From contig CAVYPA010000016.1 of NCBI GenBank assembly GCA_963770295.1, positions 248,001 to 312,000 of the forward strand: a DNA stretch of 64,000 nt, given 5' to 3'. Source of the DNA: AWTP1-13 sp963770295 (GTDB lineage Bacteria; Pseudomonadota; Alphaproteobacteria; Rhizobiales; Hyphomicrobiaceae). The notes below the pieces were generated by a model. That model saw only the letters and a program-made list of their open reading frames with translations. It ran no database searches and was not told the DNA's origin. Positions 18,069 to 25,991 of this stretch are shown here, piece by piece. Position 1 is the first letter of the stretch. The number at the start of each line of letters is the position of its first letter. The translations under genes were made by a program, and so were the position numbers.

Positions 18069-18635
18069 TCAGGGCTTGGCATTCTTGCTGCCGTCCGGGT
18101 CAGAACTATTGCCCCACAGCCACGACCACCAACTGGTTGCCGGCGCGGCCGGGGGGGCCTGGCTGACGCTGGGGCTGGCGCGCGGGACCTCCTTTGCCTT
18201 CGGTGCGACGGCCGCTGGCTTGGTGGCGGCCGCCTTCTTTGGCGCCTTTGCCGGCTTGGGTGCGACCACCGGCGGTTCTGCCGTTGCCTTTGCCATTAGT
18301 TCGTGGGCCTTGGTTTCATCCTCCACGGCGCGAACATAATCACCCTTGCTCGCGTAGGCACGGCCACGATTGGCATAGGCGCCTGCATTGCTCGGCGCCA
18401 GCACAATGACCTTCGAGTAGTCCTCTATGGCATTGTCGATATCACCGGCCAGCGCATAGGCGAACGCACGGTTATGGTAGGCAGTCGCGTCCTCGGGAGC
18501 ACGCTCAATCATTTCCGAACAGCCCTTGATCCTCAGCTGAGGTTCTTGGCCTTGAAAGCAGTCCTGCTCGTCGTTTGCAAAGACGGAGGAGGTCGCCCAT
18601 ACGATCGCGGCTACGGTAAGCAGTAGCTGGAGCAT
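18069..18635 (-). CDS. Exported TPR protein with Ala/Pro/Lys-rich tail
   Basis: From the ATG at 18635 the 188-residue protein has a signal peptide (MLQLLLTVAAIVWATSSVFA), then DCFQGQEPQLRIKGCSEMIERAP and two TPR units (AYHNRAFAYALAGDIDNAIEDYSKV, then AYANRGRAYASKGDYVRAVEDETKA, each given here in part). The last ~80 residues are low-complexity Ala/Pro/Lys ending in a Trp-rich SWWSWLWG. It is probably periplasmic and may act as a protein-protein scaffold. The longer open frame to 18704 lacks a signal and is not favoured. It diverges from the ABC substrate-binding gene across about 480 bp. Confidence 0.75.
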   Translation of the reverse strand: MLQLLLTVAAIVWATSSVFANDEQDCFQGQEPQLRIKGCSEMIERAPEDATAYHNRAFAYALAGDIDNAIEDYSKVIVLAPSNAGAYANRGRAYASKGDYVRAVEDETKAHELMAKATAEPPVVAPKPAKAPKKAAATKPAAVAPKAKEVPRASPSVSQAPPAAPATSWWSWLWGNSSDPDGSKNAKP

Positions 18636-19116
18636 AAGTTTTATCCCACACAACTCTGCTGCTGCGGCACCTGGTAGCCGGTAGTTGCGCCAGAAAGGAG
18701 GCAATGCCGACCCCGGCTTCCGCCGTCGGCAACAGCCCTATTGCAGGAACGAGCGATCGCCTTTGCCAGCCCGGCGCCGGGGTTACGGCCGCGCTGGTCC
18801 GTCAACATACGATCGAGCCGCCGCCAGGCCAGATGAACCTTTGCCCGTAAAAAGGGCGCCCGAGGAGAAATTCGGCCGCGACCCGCGCCTTTTTGTGTCG
18901 CCGGTGGCTTTTTCATGGCCCGCGTCGAACCACTGGCGTGCCTTAGACCCTTCGAGCGACCCCACCGTCTTGGCCCAAACATTTTGCGTGCGGCGGGACC
19001 GCTGGACAGAGGCAATGGGTTGGAGCCCTTGCGCGTCCCGCGCAAGGGCGGCCGACGTGCTTGCTCGACCCATAAGGGCGTGCGATCGTCACACTCCGAC
19101 CTGTTGGAGGTGGCTC
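18636..19116. other. 481-bp divergent intergenic region
   Basis: No convincing gene is seen. It contains a hairpin at 18849-18894 (listed separately) and the ggagg ribosome-binding site of the peptide-importer operon at 19106-19110. Long open frames on the reverse strand lack protein-like features. Confidence 0.5.
18849..18894. terminator. A-tract/T-tract inverted repeat (possible terminator or leader structure)
   Basis: AAAAAGGGCGC at 18849-18859 pairs with GCGCCTTTTT at 18885-18894 with one extra G and a ~25-base loop. The T-tract on both strands gives a bidirectional terminator look, yet it lies between divergent genes, about 220 bp upstream of the importer operon, so an attenuator or leader is possible. 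Confidence 0.4.
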
Positions 19117-20715
19117 ATGCTTTCTCGTTGGTTTTCCGGACCAGGGCAATTGTCGCGCCGCGCACTGTTGCTGGTGTTTTCGCTGCTCGCTCTTGCTGCG
19201 TGCCTTGGCCTGGCGCCGACGGCGACCTCTGCGCAATCACGTTTCGTGTTCGCAAACGAGAGCGATTACGACACGGTCGACCCACACGCTTCCTTCGACG
19301 TGGGTCGCGTGGCGGTGCGCTTGAATCTCTACGATGGCCTGATGCGCTGGCAGGACAATCCCGCCAAGCTCGAGCCCTGGATCGCCGAGAGCCACAGCAT
19401 TTCGTCGGATGGAAAAACCTATACTTTCAAAATGCGCCGGGGCGTGACATTTCACGACGGCAGCGAAGTCAAAGCGGCCGACGTCGTCTATTCGCTGGAG
19501 CGAATCTTAGCACAGGGCAAGGGTGCGGCCGCGCTCTTCAAGTCCATGATCGAACCCGGCAAGGCCAAGGCCATCGATGATTATACGGTTGCCTTCGAGC
19601 TCACGAAACCCTCGGCAATCTTCTTGTCCATCGTGCCGGAGATCCACATCGTCAATGCGGCGCTCGTCAAGAAGAACGAAGTCAATGGCGATTGGGGCAC
19701 GGCCTGGCTCTCGAAGAACGACGCCGGTTCGGGTGCCTACAAACTCAAGCAGTTCGATCCTGCCATCGGCTTCGTCGCCGAGCGCTTCCCCGCTCATTTC
19801 AAGGGCTGGGGACCGAAATATCTGGATGAGATCGAGTTCCGCGCTGTTAAGGACACCAACACCCGCGTCCTCGGACTTATGAAGGGGGACTTCAACGGCA
19901 TCGGCGGCTATCTACAAACCGACCAGTTGAAGCGTATCGAGGCCTCGGGCAACGCCAAGGTGCTCGACGCCGAGTCAATGCGCGTGATGATGATGCAGTT
20001 TAACACCACGCGCGCTCCCTTGAACGATGTCGACGTCAGACGCGCCCTCAACTACGTCTTCGATTATGATGGTTTCAACAAGAACATCCTGGGCGGTTTG
20101 GTGGAACGAAACCCGACGCCGCTTCCCAATACAATCTGGGGTAACCCGAAGGACGTCCAGGGCTATAGCTTCGACCTAGAAAAGGCCAAGGCCGAACTGG
20201 CCAAGGCGGGCAGCAAAATCGATCGTCCGCTCGAAATCCATTTCCTGACCGGCTTTGCCCAAAGCGAGCAGGCAGCGCAACTATTCCAAAATGGTCTGCA
20301 AAAGATCGGCGTGCAATCGAAGGTGATTGGCACGCCGTGGCCAACCATTGTCGAGCGCTTTAGCAAACCTGAGACGACGCCGGATATCTCGGTCTATTGG
20401 ATATCGACCTACTATGCCGACCCCCACAATTGGATCGGCGAGATGTTCCATTCATCCGGCGCCGGAACGTTTAAGAACGCCCACCACTACAAAAACCCCA
20501 AGGTAGATGAATTGCTCGACAAGGCCGTGCAGACAACGGACCAGGCGGCGCGCGCCAAGCTCTACGAGGAGGCAACGCGTTTGGTTGTTGCCGACGCACC
20601 TGGCTTGTGGATCTACAATACCAAATGGTACGGGCCGTACTCGAAGAAGCTGCAAGGCATCGTCTTCTGTCCGATCGGTAACGCGCAGGAGATGCGCACC
20701 GCCTACTATGAGTAA
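19117..20715 (+). CDS. Family 5 ABC solute-binding protein (peptide/nickel type)
   Basis: This is a 532-residue periplasmic binding protein of the DppA/OppA family. It has a signal peptide with an Arg pair and hydrophobic core (RRALLLVFSLLALAACLGLA), then the family N-terminus FVFANESDYDTVDPHASFD and YTFKMRRGVTFHDGSEVKAADVVYSLER. The ATG at 19117 is preceded by ggagg; a longer upstream frame has no such support. It is the first gene of a five-gene importer (binding protein, two permeases, two ATPases) ending at 24646. Likely ligands are peptides or other amide-rich small molecules; the sequence does not decide. Confidence 0.9.
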   Translation: MLSRWFSGPGQLSRRALLLVFSLLALAACLGLAPTATSAQSRFVFANESDYDTVDPHASFDVGRVAVRLNLYDGLMRWQDNPAKLEPWIAESHSISSDGKTYTFKMRRGVTFHDGSEVKAADVVYSLERILAQGKGAAALFKSMIEPGKAKAIDDYTVAFELTKPSAIFLSIVPEIHIVNAALVKKNEVNGDWGTAWLSKNDAGSGAYKLKQFDPAIGFVAERFPAHFKGWGPKYLDEIEFRAVKDTNTRVLGLMKGDFNGIGGYLQTDQLKRIEASGNAKVLDAESMRVMMMQFNTTRAPLNDVDVRRALNYVFDYDGFNKNILGGLVERNPTPLPNTIWGNPKDVQGYSFDLEKAKAELAKAGSKIDRPLEIHFLTGFAQSEQAAQLFQNGLQKIGVQSKVIGTPWPTIVERFSKPETTPDISVYWISTYYADPHNWIGEMFHSSGAGTFKNAHHYKNPKVDELLDKAVQTTDQAARAKLYEEATRLVVADAPGLWIYNTKWYGPYSKKLQGIVFCPIGNAQEMRTAYYE

Positions 20716-20771
20716 CGAGATCTCCACTCCTTCCTGGTCGACCATCCGGGGAGGAGAGGAGTGAAGACACG

Positions 20772-21779
20772 ATGCGCATCCTCGCCCTTATTGGCAAACG
20801 CCTGCTTTGGTTCGTGCCAACCGCGGCGGGTCTGATTGCGGTTGTGTTCTTTATTTCTCGCGTGATCCCGTCCGATCCGGCGGCCCTGCTCGCTGGCGAG
20901 ACGGCAAGTCGCGAAGCGATAGCGGCCCTGCGCGTCAAGCTCGGTCTCGACCGCCCGCTGCTGGTGCAGCTCTTCGATTACTATCGCCAGCTCCTAAGAG
21001 CCGACCTCGGCACCAGCCTATTCACCACGCGGCCGGTCTCAGAGGATTTGCTGGCGCGTCTGCCGGCGACGATCGAGCTTACGCTGGCCGCCATGCTAAT
21101 CGCGATCATGGTCGGTATCCCCCTGGGTGTCGTCTCGGCGACGCGACGCAATTCGCTGCTTGACCACGGCGTGCGCATCGCAACGGTCGCGGGGCTGGCA
21201 ATGGCCAGTTTTTGGCTGGCCCTGATTCTGCAGCTCGTCTTTTCCATGGATCTCGGCTGGCTGCCCCTGCAAGGCAGGATTGCGGGCTTTCCGCCGCCGG
21301 CCGTCACTGGTTTTATGACGCTCGATGCGCTTATCGCTGGCCGCTTTGATCGCTTTGCCAGCGCCATTGCGCATCTGCTGCTGCCGGCCGTGACGCTGGC
21401 CGTGCCGGCACTTGCAACGGTCGTTCGCTTCACGCGGGCCGGCGTGCTCGACACGCTCGAAAAGCCGTTCGTTACCTACCAGGATGCGATTGGCATTCCA
21501 CGTGCATTGATCGTGTGGAAGTATGTCCTGCGCAATGCGCTGACCTCGACGATTACCCAGATAGGATTGCTGTTCGGCATATTGCTGGCGGGTGCGGTTG
21601 TGATCGAGACCGTGTTCCAATGGCCGGGGATCGGCACTTATGCCTTCGAAGCCATCCTGCATTCCGACTACGCGGCCGTCATGGGCTTCACCGTCTATGC
21701 TGGCGGTATCTTCATGATCGCCAACCTGCTTGTCGATATCGCTCACGCCACCATCGATCCGCGCGGCGGCCAGCCATGA
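20772..21779 (+). CDS. ABC transporter permease, DppB type
   Basis: The 335-residue inner-membrane protein has about six transmembrane segments, starting with LLWFVPTAAGLIAVVFFISR and carrying the DppB-type periplasmic loop with PSDPAALLAGETAS. The cytoplasmic coupling (EAA-like) loop is in YQDAIGIPRALIVWKYVLRN. A purine-rich ggaggagagg stretch precedes the ATG. The stop overlaps the start of the next permease by 4 bp. It forms the heterodimeric channel with the DppC-type partner. Confidence 0.9.
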   Translation: MRILALIGKRLLWFVPTAAGLIAVVFFISRVIPSDPAALLAGETASREAIAALRVKLGLDRPLLVQLFDYYRQLLRADLGTSLFTTRPVSEDLLARLPATIELTLAAMLIAIMVGIPLGVVSATRRNSLLDHGVRIATVAGLAMASFWLALILQLVFSMDLGWLPLQGRIAGFPPPAVTGFMTLDALIAGRFDRFASAIAHLLLPAVTLAVPALATVVRFTRAGVLDTLEKPFVTYQDAIGIPRALIVWKYVLRNALTSTITQIGLLFGILLAGAVVIETVFQWPGIGTYAFEAILHSDYAAVMGFTVYAGGIFMIANLLVDIAHATIDPRGGQP

Positions 21780-22633
21780 TGGGTTTCACGCACGTCATGC
21801 GGCAGCTGGTTCGCGATCGATCGGCACTCCTCGGGGTGATCCTCGTGTTGGTGGTGGTGCTGGCCGCGATCCTAGCGCCTCTCATCTCGACGCACCCCGA
21901 AGCGGTATGGGACATGAGCCCTGCCAATCGTCTGAAGCCACCGAGCAGGGAGTGGCTGCTGGGCACGGACCGCATGGGCGCCGACATCTATAGCCGCGTC
22001 ATCTATGGCGCGCGCATCACCTTGATCATTGCCTTCGTGGCCGTCGGCGCCGCGCTGCTGATCGGCGTGCCGGTCGGACTTTGGGCCGGGTGGAATGAAT
22101 TTTGGATTGGCGAGGCACTGATGCGCGTTTCGGACGTGTTTCTGGCCGTACCCCAGATCGTGCTCGCGATCGCCATCGCGCAGACCTTGGGTCCCTCGAT
22201 CGAGAATGTGATTCTCGCCTTGTCGATCACCTATTGGCCTTGGTTCGCGCGCCTGGTCTACGCCGAGGTACGCTCACTGAAGCACGAAACGTTTATCGAG
22301 GCGGCGATTGCGCTCGGTGTACCCAAGCGGCGCATCGTTGTGCAGCATGTGCTTCCCAATGTGCTCTCGCCGATCATCGTGCGTACCTCGATCGGCATGG
22401 GTTTTACGATCCTCACCGCTGCTGCCCTGGGATTTCTGGGACTGGGCGCACCCCCGCCCGCGCCCGAATGGGGCCGCATGATCTCCGAGTCGCGCGAATT
22501 CCTGCCCGAGGCGTGGTGGTACGCGCTCGCCCCGGGTCTCGCCATCTTTGCGGTGGTGATGGGTTTCAATCTTTTGGGCGACGGTCTGCGTGACGTACTC
22601 GACCCTCGTCTCAGGCGCGCGCATGACCGTTGA
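21776..22633 (+). CDS. ABC transporter permease, DppC type
   Basis: The 285-residue second channel subunit shows the DppC N-terminal segment (RDRSALLGVILVLVVVLAAI), the conserved LLGTDRMGADIYSRVIYGAR and the canonical EAA loop FIEAAIALGVPKRRIVVQHV followed by LPNV. About six transmembrane helices are evident. The ATG at 21776 overlaps the upstream stop (ATGA); the next Met three bases later is an alternative start. The end overlaps the ATPase gene by 11 bp, so the operon is tightly coupled. Confidence 0.9.
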   Translation: MMGFTHVMRQLVRDRSALLGVILVLVVVLAAILAPLISTHPEAVWDMSPANRLKPPSREWLLGTDRMGADIYSRVIYGARITLIIAFVAVGAALLIGVPVGLWAGWNEFWIGEALMRVSDVFLAVPQIVLAIAIAQTLGPSIENVILALSITYWPWFARLVYAEVRSLKHETFIEAAIALGVPKRRIVVQHVLPNVLSPIIVRTSIGMGFTILTAAALGFLGLGAPPPAPEWGRMISESREFLPEAWWYALAPGLAIFAVVMGFNLLGDGLRDVLDPRLRRAHDR

Positions 22634-23657
22634 TCCATTGCTCGAGGTCTCAGGGCTCAGAATCAGCTTCCGCACCGAGCTCGGGCCGGCGCGGGTGCTC
22701 GACGCCGTCAACCTCAGCGTCGGGCGCGGCCAGATCATGGGATTGGTTGGCGAATCCGGCTGCGGCAAGACCACACTCGCGCGCGCCGTACTTGGTATCC
22801 TGTCGCCCAACGCGCGCATCGAAGGCGGCACGATCCGTTTCAACGGCTTCGACTTGCTCGGCATGGAGCGTGAGCGCCTGCGCCGCGAGATCAAGGGACG
22901 TCGCATCGCATATGTGCCGCAAGACCCCTACAGCGCCTTCAATCCGCTGTTTCGGGTCGGCGACCAAATCATGGAACTGATGAAATGGAACTCGCCGCGA
23001 CGGGCCAAAAGCGAGCCCGGATTTGCTGCCCTCCTCACGCCCTATCCTCGCCAGCGCTATCGCGCCGATAAGGCGGCGGCGATCGCGGTCTTGGGCGAGG
23101 TCCAGATCCCCGATCCCGAGCGCGCCTTCCACAAGCTGCCCGAGCAGTTTTCAGGAGGCCAACGACAGCGCCTGATGATAGCCATGGCGCTGCTGACCAA
23201 GCCAGACCTCGTCATCGCCGACGAACCGACGACGGCCCTCGATGTGACCATACAGGCGCAGATTTTGAAGCTGTTGAAGGCGCTGGCCAAGCATCGCGGC
23301 GTGTCGGTGCTGCTCACGACGCACGATCTCGGCACGGCCTACGAGATTTGCGACGAGATCACGGTGATGTACGCCGGCCAAGAGGTGGAGAGCGCTCCCG
23401 TCGCCGAGTTCTTCGCCAATCCTCGCCACCCCTACACTGCGCGCCTGCTCGAGAGCCTGCCCAACCCCTCGCGCCCGATGCGCGAGATCGGCGGCGAGAT
23501 TCCGAACTTGGTGTTCCCCCCCAACGGTTGCCGGTTCCATCCGCGCTGCGCGCGCGCCAGCGAAGCCTGTTCCCAGGCACGACCTGGCGCCAGCGGCACG
23601 CGTCAGGTGGTGCGCTGTTTCCATCCGTATCCGCCCCGGCTGGAGGCGGCCACGTGA
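22623..23657 (+). CDS. ABC transporter ATP-binding protein, DppD type
   Basis: The 344-residue cytoplasmic ATPase has Walker A GESGCGKTT, signature FSGGQRQRL, Walker B LVIADEPTTALD and a switch His in LLTTHDLG. The C-terminal oligopeptide/dipeptide-type extension is present with the cysteine cluster CRFHPRCARASEAC, typical of DppD/OppD and possibly an Fe-S or zinc site. The start at 22623 overlaps the permease end. It is the first of two ATPases that energise the importer. Confidence 0.9.
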   Translation: MTVDPLLEVSGLRISFRTELGPARVLDAVNLSVGRGQIMGLVGESGCGKTTLARAVLGILSPNARIEGGTIRFNGFDLLGMERERLRREIKGRRIAYVPQDPYSAFNPLFRVGDQIMELMKWNSPRRAKSEPGFAALLTPYPRQRYRADKAAAIAVLGEVQIPDPERAFHKLPEQFSGGQRQRLMIAMALLTKPDLVIADEPTTALDVTIQAQILKLLKALAKHRGVSVLLTTHDLGTAYEICDEITVMYAGQEVESAPVAEFFANPRHPYTARLLESLPNPSRPMREIGGEIPNLVFPPNGCRFHPRCARASEACSQARPGASGTRQVVRCFHPYPPRLEAAT

Positions 23658-24646
23658 GCGCCACGGCCCCACTGCTGCAGGTTGAGAAGCTGCGGCGCCA
23701 TTTCCCGGTGCGCAACGTGCTGGGCCTGCGTAGCGGCACGATTAAGGCCCTGGATGACGTAACCTTTGCTGTGCGCGCGGGCGAAACATTCGGCATCGTG
23801 GGCGAATCGGGCTGTGGCAAGACCACGCTCGGCAAGACCCTGGCCGGTATTCACGAACCCAGCGCCGGCCGCATCCTTTTCGAGGGCGCAGAAATCTCGA
23901 ACTTGCAGGGCGCAGCACGTGCAGGCGTTAGCCAACGCCTGCAATATATCCATCAAGACCCGGGTAACGCGCTGGATCCCCGCTGGACCATCGGTCGCTC
24001 CCTCGACGAACCGCTCGCGACGCACACCTCGCTAAGCCGATCCGATCGTGCTGCCCGCAGCCGGGAGATTTTGGCCGCCGTCGGGCTACCCGCCGAGCAC
24101 CTTCACCTCTATCCCCACGAATTGTCGGGTGGTCAGCAGCGCCGCGTCGGCCTGGCCCGCATCCTGACCTTGAAACCCCGCCTGGTCATCCTCGATGAGC
24201 CGACCTCAGGTCTCGATGTGTCAATACAGGCGACCGTGCTGAAGCTGCTGCAGTCGCTGCAGCAGGCGTTCGATCTTACCTACCTATTCATCTCGCACGA
24301 CCTATCGGTCGTGCACCTCATGTGCAACCGCGTTGCCGTGATGTACCTCGGGCAGATTGTCGAGATTGCACCCGTGTCCGAGCTGTTCACCGCGGCGCGG
24401 CATCCCTACTCTCGTTCGCTCCTGGCGGCTATACCCCGCATCGGCGGTCGCCGGGTCACCGACACCTTCGCCCTGGAGGGGGAGCCGCCGGACGCAGGCA
24501 ATTTACCCTCCGGCTGCCGTTTTCGCTCGCGCTGCCCGCACGCCGCGCCGGTGTGTGCGGAACGCGAGCCCCGGCTTGAGCCCCACGCCGATGCGCATAA
24601 AACCGCATGTCATCTGGCCGACAGCTTGGAGCCAGCCGGACCATGA
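23654..24646 (+). CDS. ABC transporter ATP-binding protein, DppF type
   Basis: The 330-residue ATPase has Walker A GESGCGKTT, signature LSGGQQRRV, Walker B LVILDEPTSGLD, SHDLSVV switch His and a C-terminal Cys-containing extension (CRFRSRCPHAAPVC). A GTG start at 23654 overlaps the stop of the previous gene by 4 bp (GTGA), which decides the start over the upstream open frame. It completes the importer. The old-yellow-enzyme gene begins about 100 bp later on the same strand and could share the transcript. Confidence 0.9.
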   Translation: MSATAPLLQVEKLRRHFPVRNVLGLRSGTIKALDDVTFAVRAGETFGIVGESGCGKTTLGKTLAGIHEPSAGRILFEGAEISNLQGAARAGVSQRLQYIHQDPGNALDPRWTIGRSLDEPLATHTSLSRSDRAARSREILAAVGLPAEHLHLYPHELSGGQQRRVGLARILTLKPRLVILDEPTSGLDVSIQATVLKLLQSLQQAFDLTYLFISHDLSVVHLMCNRVAVMYLGQIVEIAPVSELFTAARHPYSRSLLAAIPRIGGRRVTDTFALEGEPPDAGNLPSGCRFRSRCPHAAPVCAEREPRLEPHADAHKTACHLADSLEPAGP

Positions 24647-24746
24647 GCCGCGCTCCGCTCACCGCCGAGAATGGTCGCCGATCGCGAGCCATAGATCGGC
24701 ACCTCAATGCAGGGCAACGACCACGGCGGATAACGGGGACAGCTGC

Positions 24747-25937
24747 ATGCCGCCCATGACCCCCGCGCGGCGCAGCCCGTCGATGCTGTTCAGCCCCTTC
24801 CAACTGCGCGACGTCAGATTTCCCAACCGTATCGTCATCGGCCCCATGCAAATGTATGTTGCCGGCGCCGACGGCGCGGCCAACGATTGGCATTTCCAGC
24901 ATTTGGCGAAGTATGCGGTCGGCGGTGCCGGCACCGTCATGACCGAAGCGCTGATCGTCGATCCGATTGGCAGAAACACCTACGCAGACTGCGGTATCTG
25001 GTCGGACGCCCATGTGCCTGCGCTCAAGCGCATCGTCGACTTTCTCCATCGCCAGGGCAGCCTCGCGGCGGCGCAGTTGCATCACTGTGGACCGAAGGCG
25101 TCGCGGCGACGTCCCTGGCAAGGGTTGGGCCCGCTCGATGTAGCGGACGCCGCCAACGGCGAACCACCCTGGCAGCCCGTCAGCGCCTCGGCCGAGCCGA
25201 GCATGCTCGGCTGGCTGCTACCCCGGTCGCTGACGATCGGAGAGATCCGCAAACTTGTCGAGGACTTTTGCCAGAGCGCACGTCGTGCGGCGGAGGCCGA
25301 CTTCGACGTTCTGGAGATACACGGCGCCCACGGTTATTTGCTGCACGCGTTTCTGTCGCCCATCGCCAACCGCCGCCGCGATGCCTATGGCGGCGACATC
25401 AATGGCCGTATGCGGCTCGCGCTCGAAATTGCTGAGAGTGTGCGCAGGGCTTGGCCGGTGGGCAAGCCGCTCTTCTTCCGCATCTCGGCCGTCGACTGGC
25501 GCGACGACCTCGATGCGCGGAGCGACGGCTGGACGATCGCGGACAGCTGCTTGCTTGCGCGCGAGCTTGCCGCTCGCGGGGTTGACCTGATCGACTGCTC
25601 CTCGGGCGGCATCCAAGCCGAGAATTCGATGATCGACTATGCCAAACGGCGACGCCCGCTCAAGCGCAACTATCAAGTGCCTTACGCCGAGGCAATTCGA
25701 CGCCAGACGGGTGTCGCGACGATGGCGGTCGGAGCCATCCTCGACGGACCACAGGCCGAGGCCATATTGCAGCGAGGACAGGCCGACCTCGTCGCCATTG
25801 CCCGCGAAGCGCTGATCGATCCACATTGGGCACTGCACGCGGCCCAGGCACTGGGCGTTGACCCTGGTTGGAAGCTCTGGCCGCCCTCGTACGGCTGGTG
25901 GCTCGAGTTGCGCCAGCGTACCGGTATCGCCGATTAA
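24747..25937 (+). CDS. Old-yellow-enzyme-family NADH:flavin oxidoreductase
   Basis: This is an FMN-dependent TIM-barrel ene-reductase of about 396 residues. Signatures include FSPFQLRDVRFPNRIVIGPM, the His pair of the active site in QLHHCGPKA, IHGAHGYLLHAFLSP and NRRRDAYGG. No C-terminal 4Fe-4S/FAD domain is present, so it is a single-domain (YqjM-like) form rather than a 2,4-dienoyl-CoA reductase. The start at 24747 is one of three closely spaced Met codons. It follows the importer operon and converges on hyuB. Reduction of an activated C=C bond in an imported compound is plausible. Confidence 0.88.
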   Translation: MPPMTPARRSPSMLFSPFQLRDVRFPNRIVIGPMQMYVAGADGAANDWHFQHLAKYAVGGAGTVMTEALIVDPIGRNTYADCGIWSDAHVPALKRIVDFLHRQGSLAAAQLHHCGPKASRRRPWQGLGPLDVADAANGEPPWQPVSASAEPSMLGWLLPRSLTIGEIRKLVEDFCQSARRAAEADFDVLEIHGAHGYLLHAFLSPIANRRRDAYGGDINGRMRLALEIAESVRRAWPVGKPLFFRISAVDWRDDLDARSDGWTIADSCLLARELAARGVDLIDCSSGGIQAENSMIDYAKRRRPLKRNYQVPYAEAIRRQTGVATMAVGAILDGPQAEAILQRGQADLVAIAREALIDPHWALHAAQALGVDPGWKLWPPSYGWWLELRQRTGIAD

Positions 25938-25943
25938 GAAAGG

Positions 25944-25958
25944 CGCGTCCCGGACGCG
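25944..25958 (-). terminator. Likely terminator of the hyuA-hyuB transcript
   Basis: A CGCGTC/GACGCG stem with a 3-base loop lies 34 bp beyond the hyuB stop and is followed, on the reverse strand, by cctttctta. On the forward strand no T-run follows. Confidence 0.45.
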
Positions 25959-25991
25959 GCTTGGCGGCAGAGCCGGCGCCGCACAGGCCCC

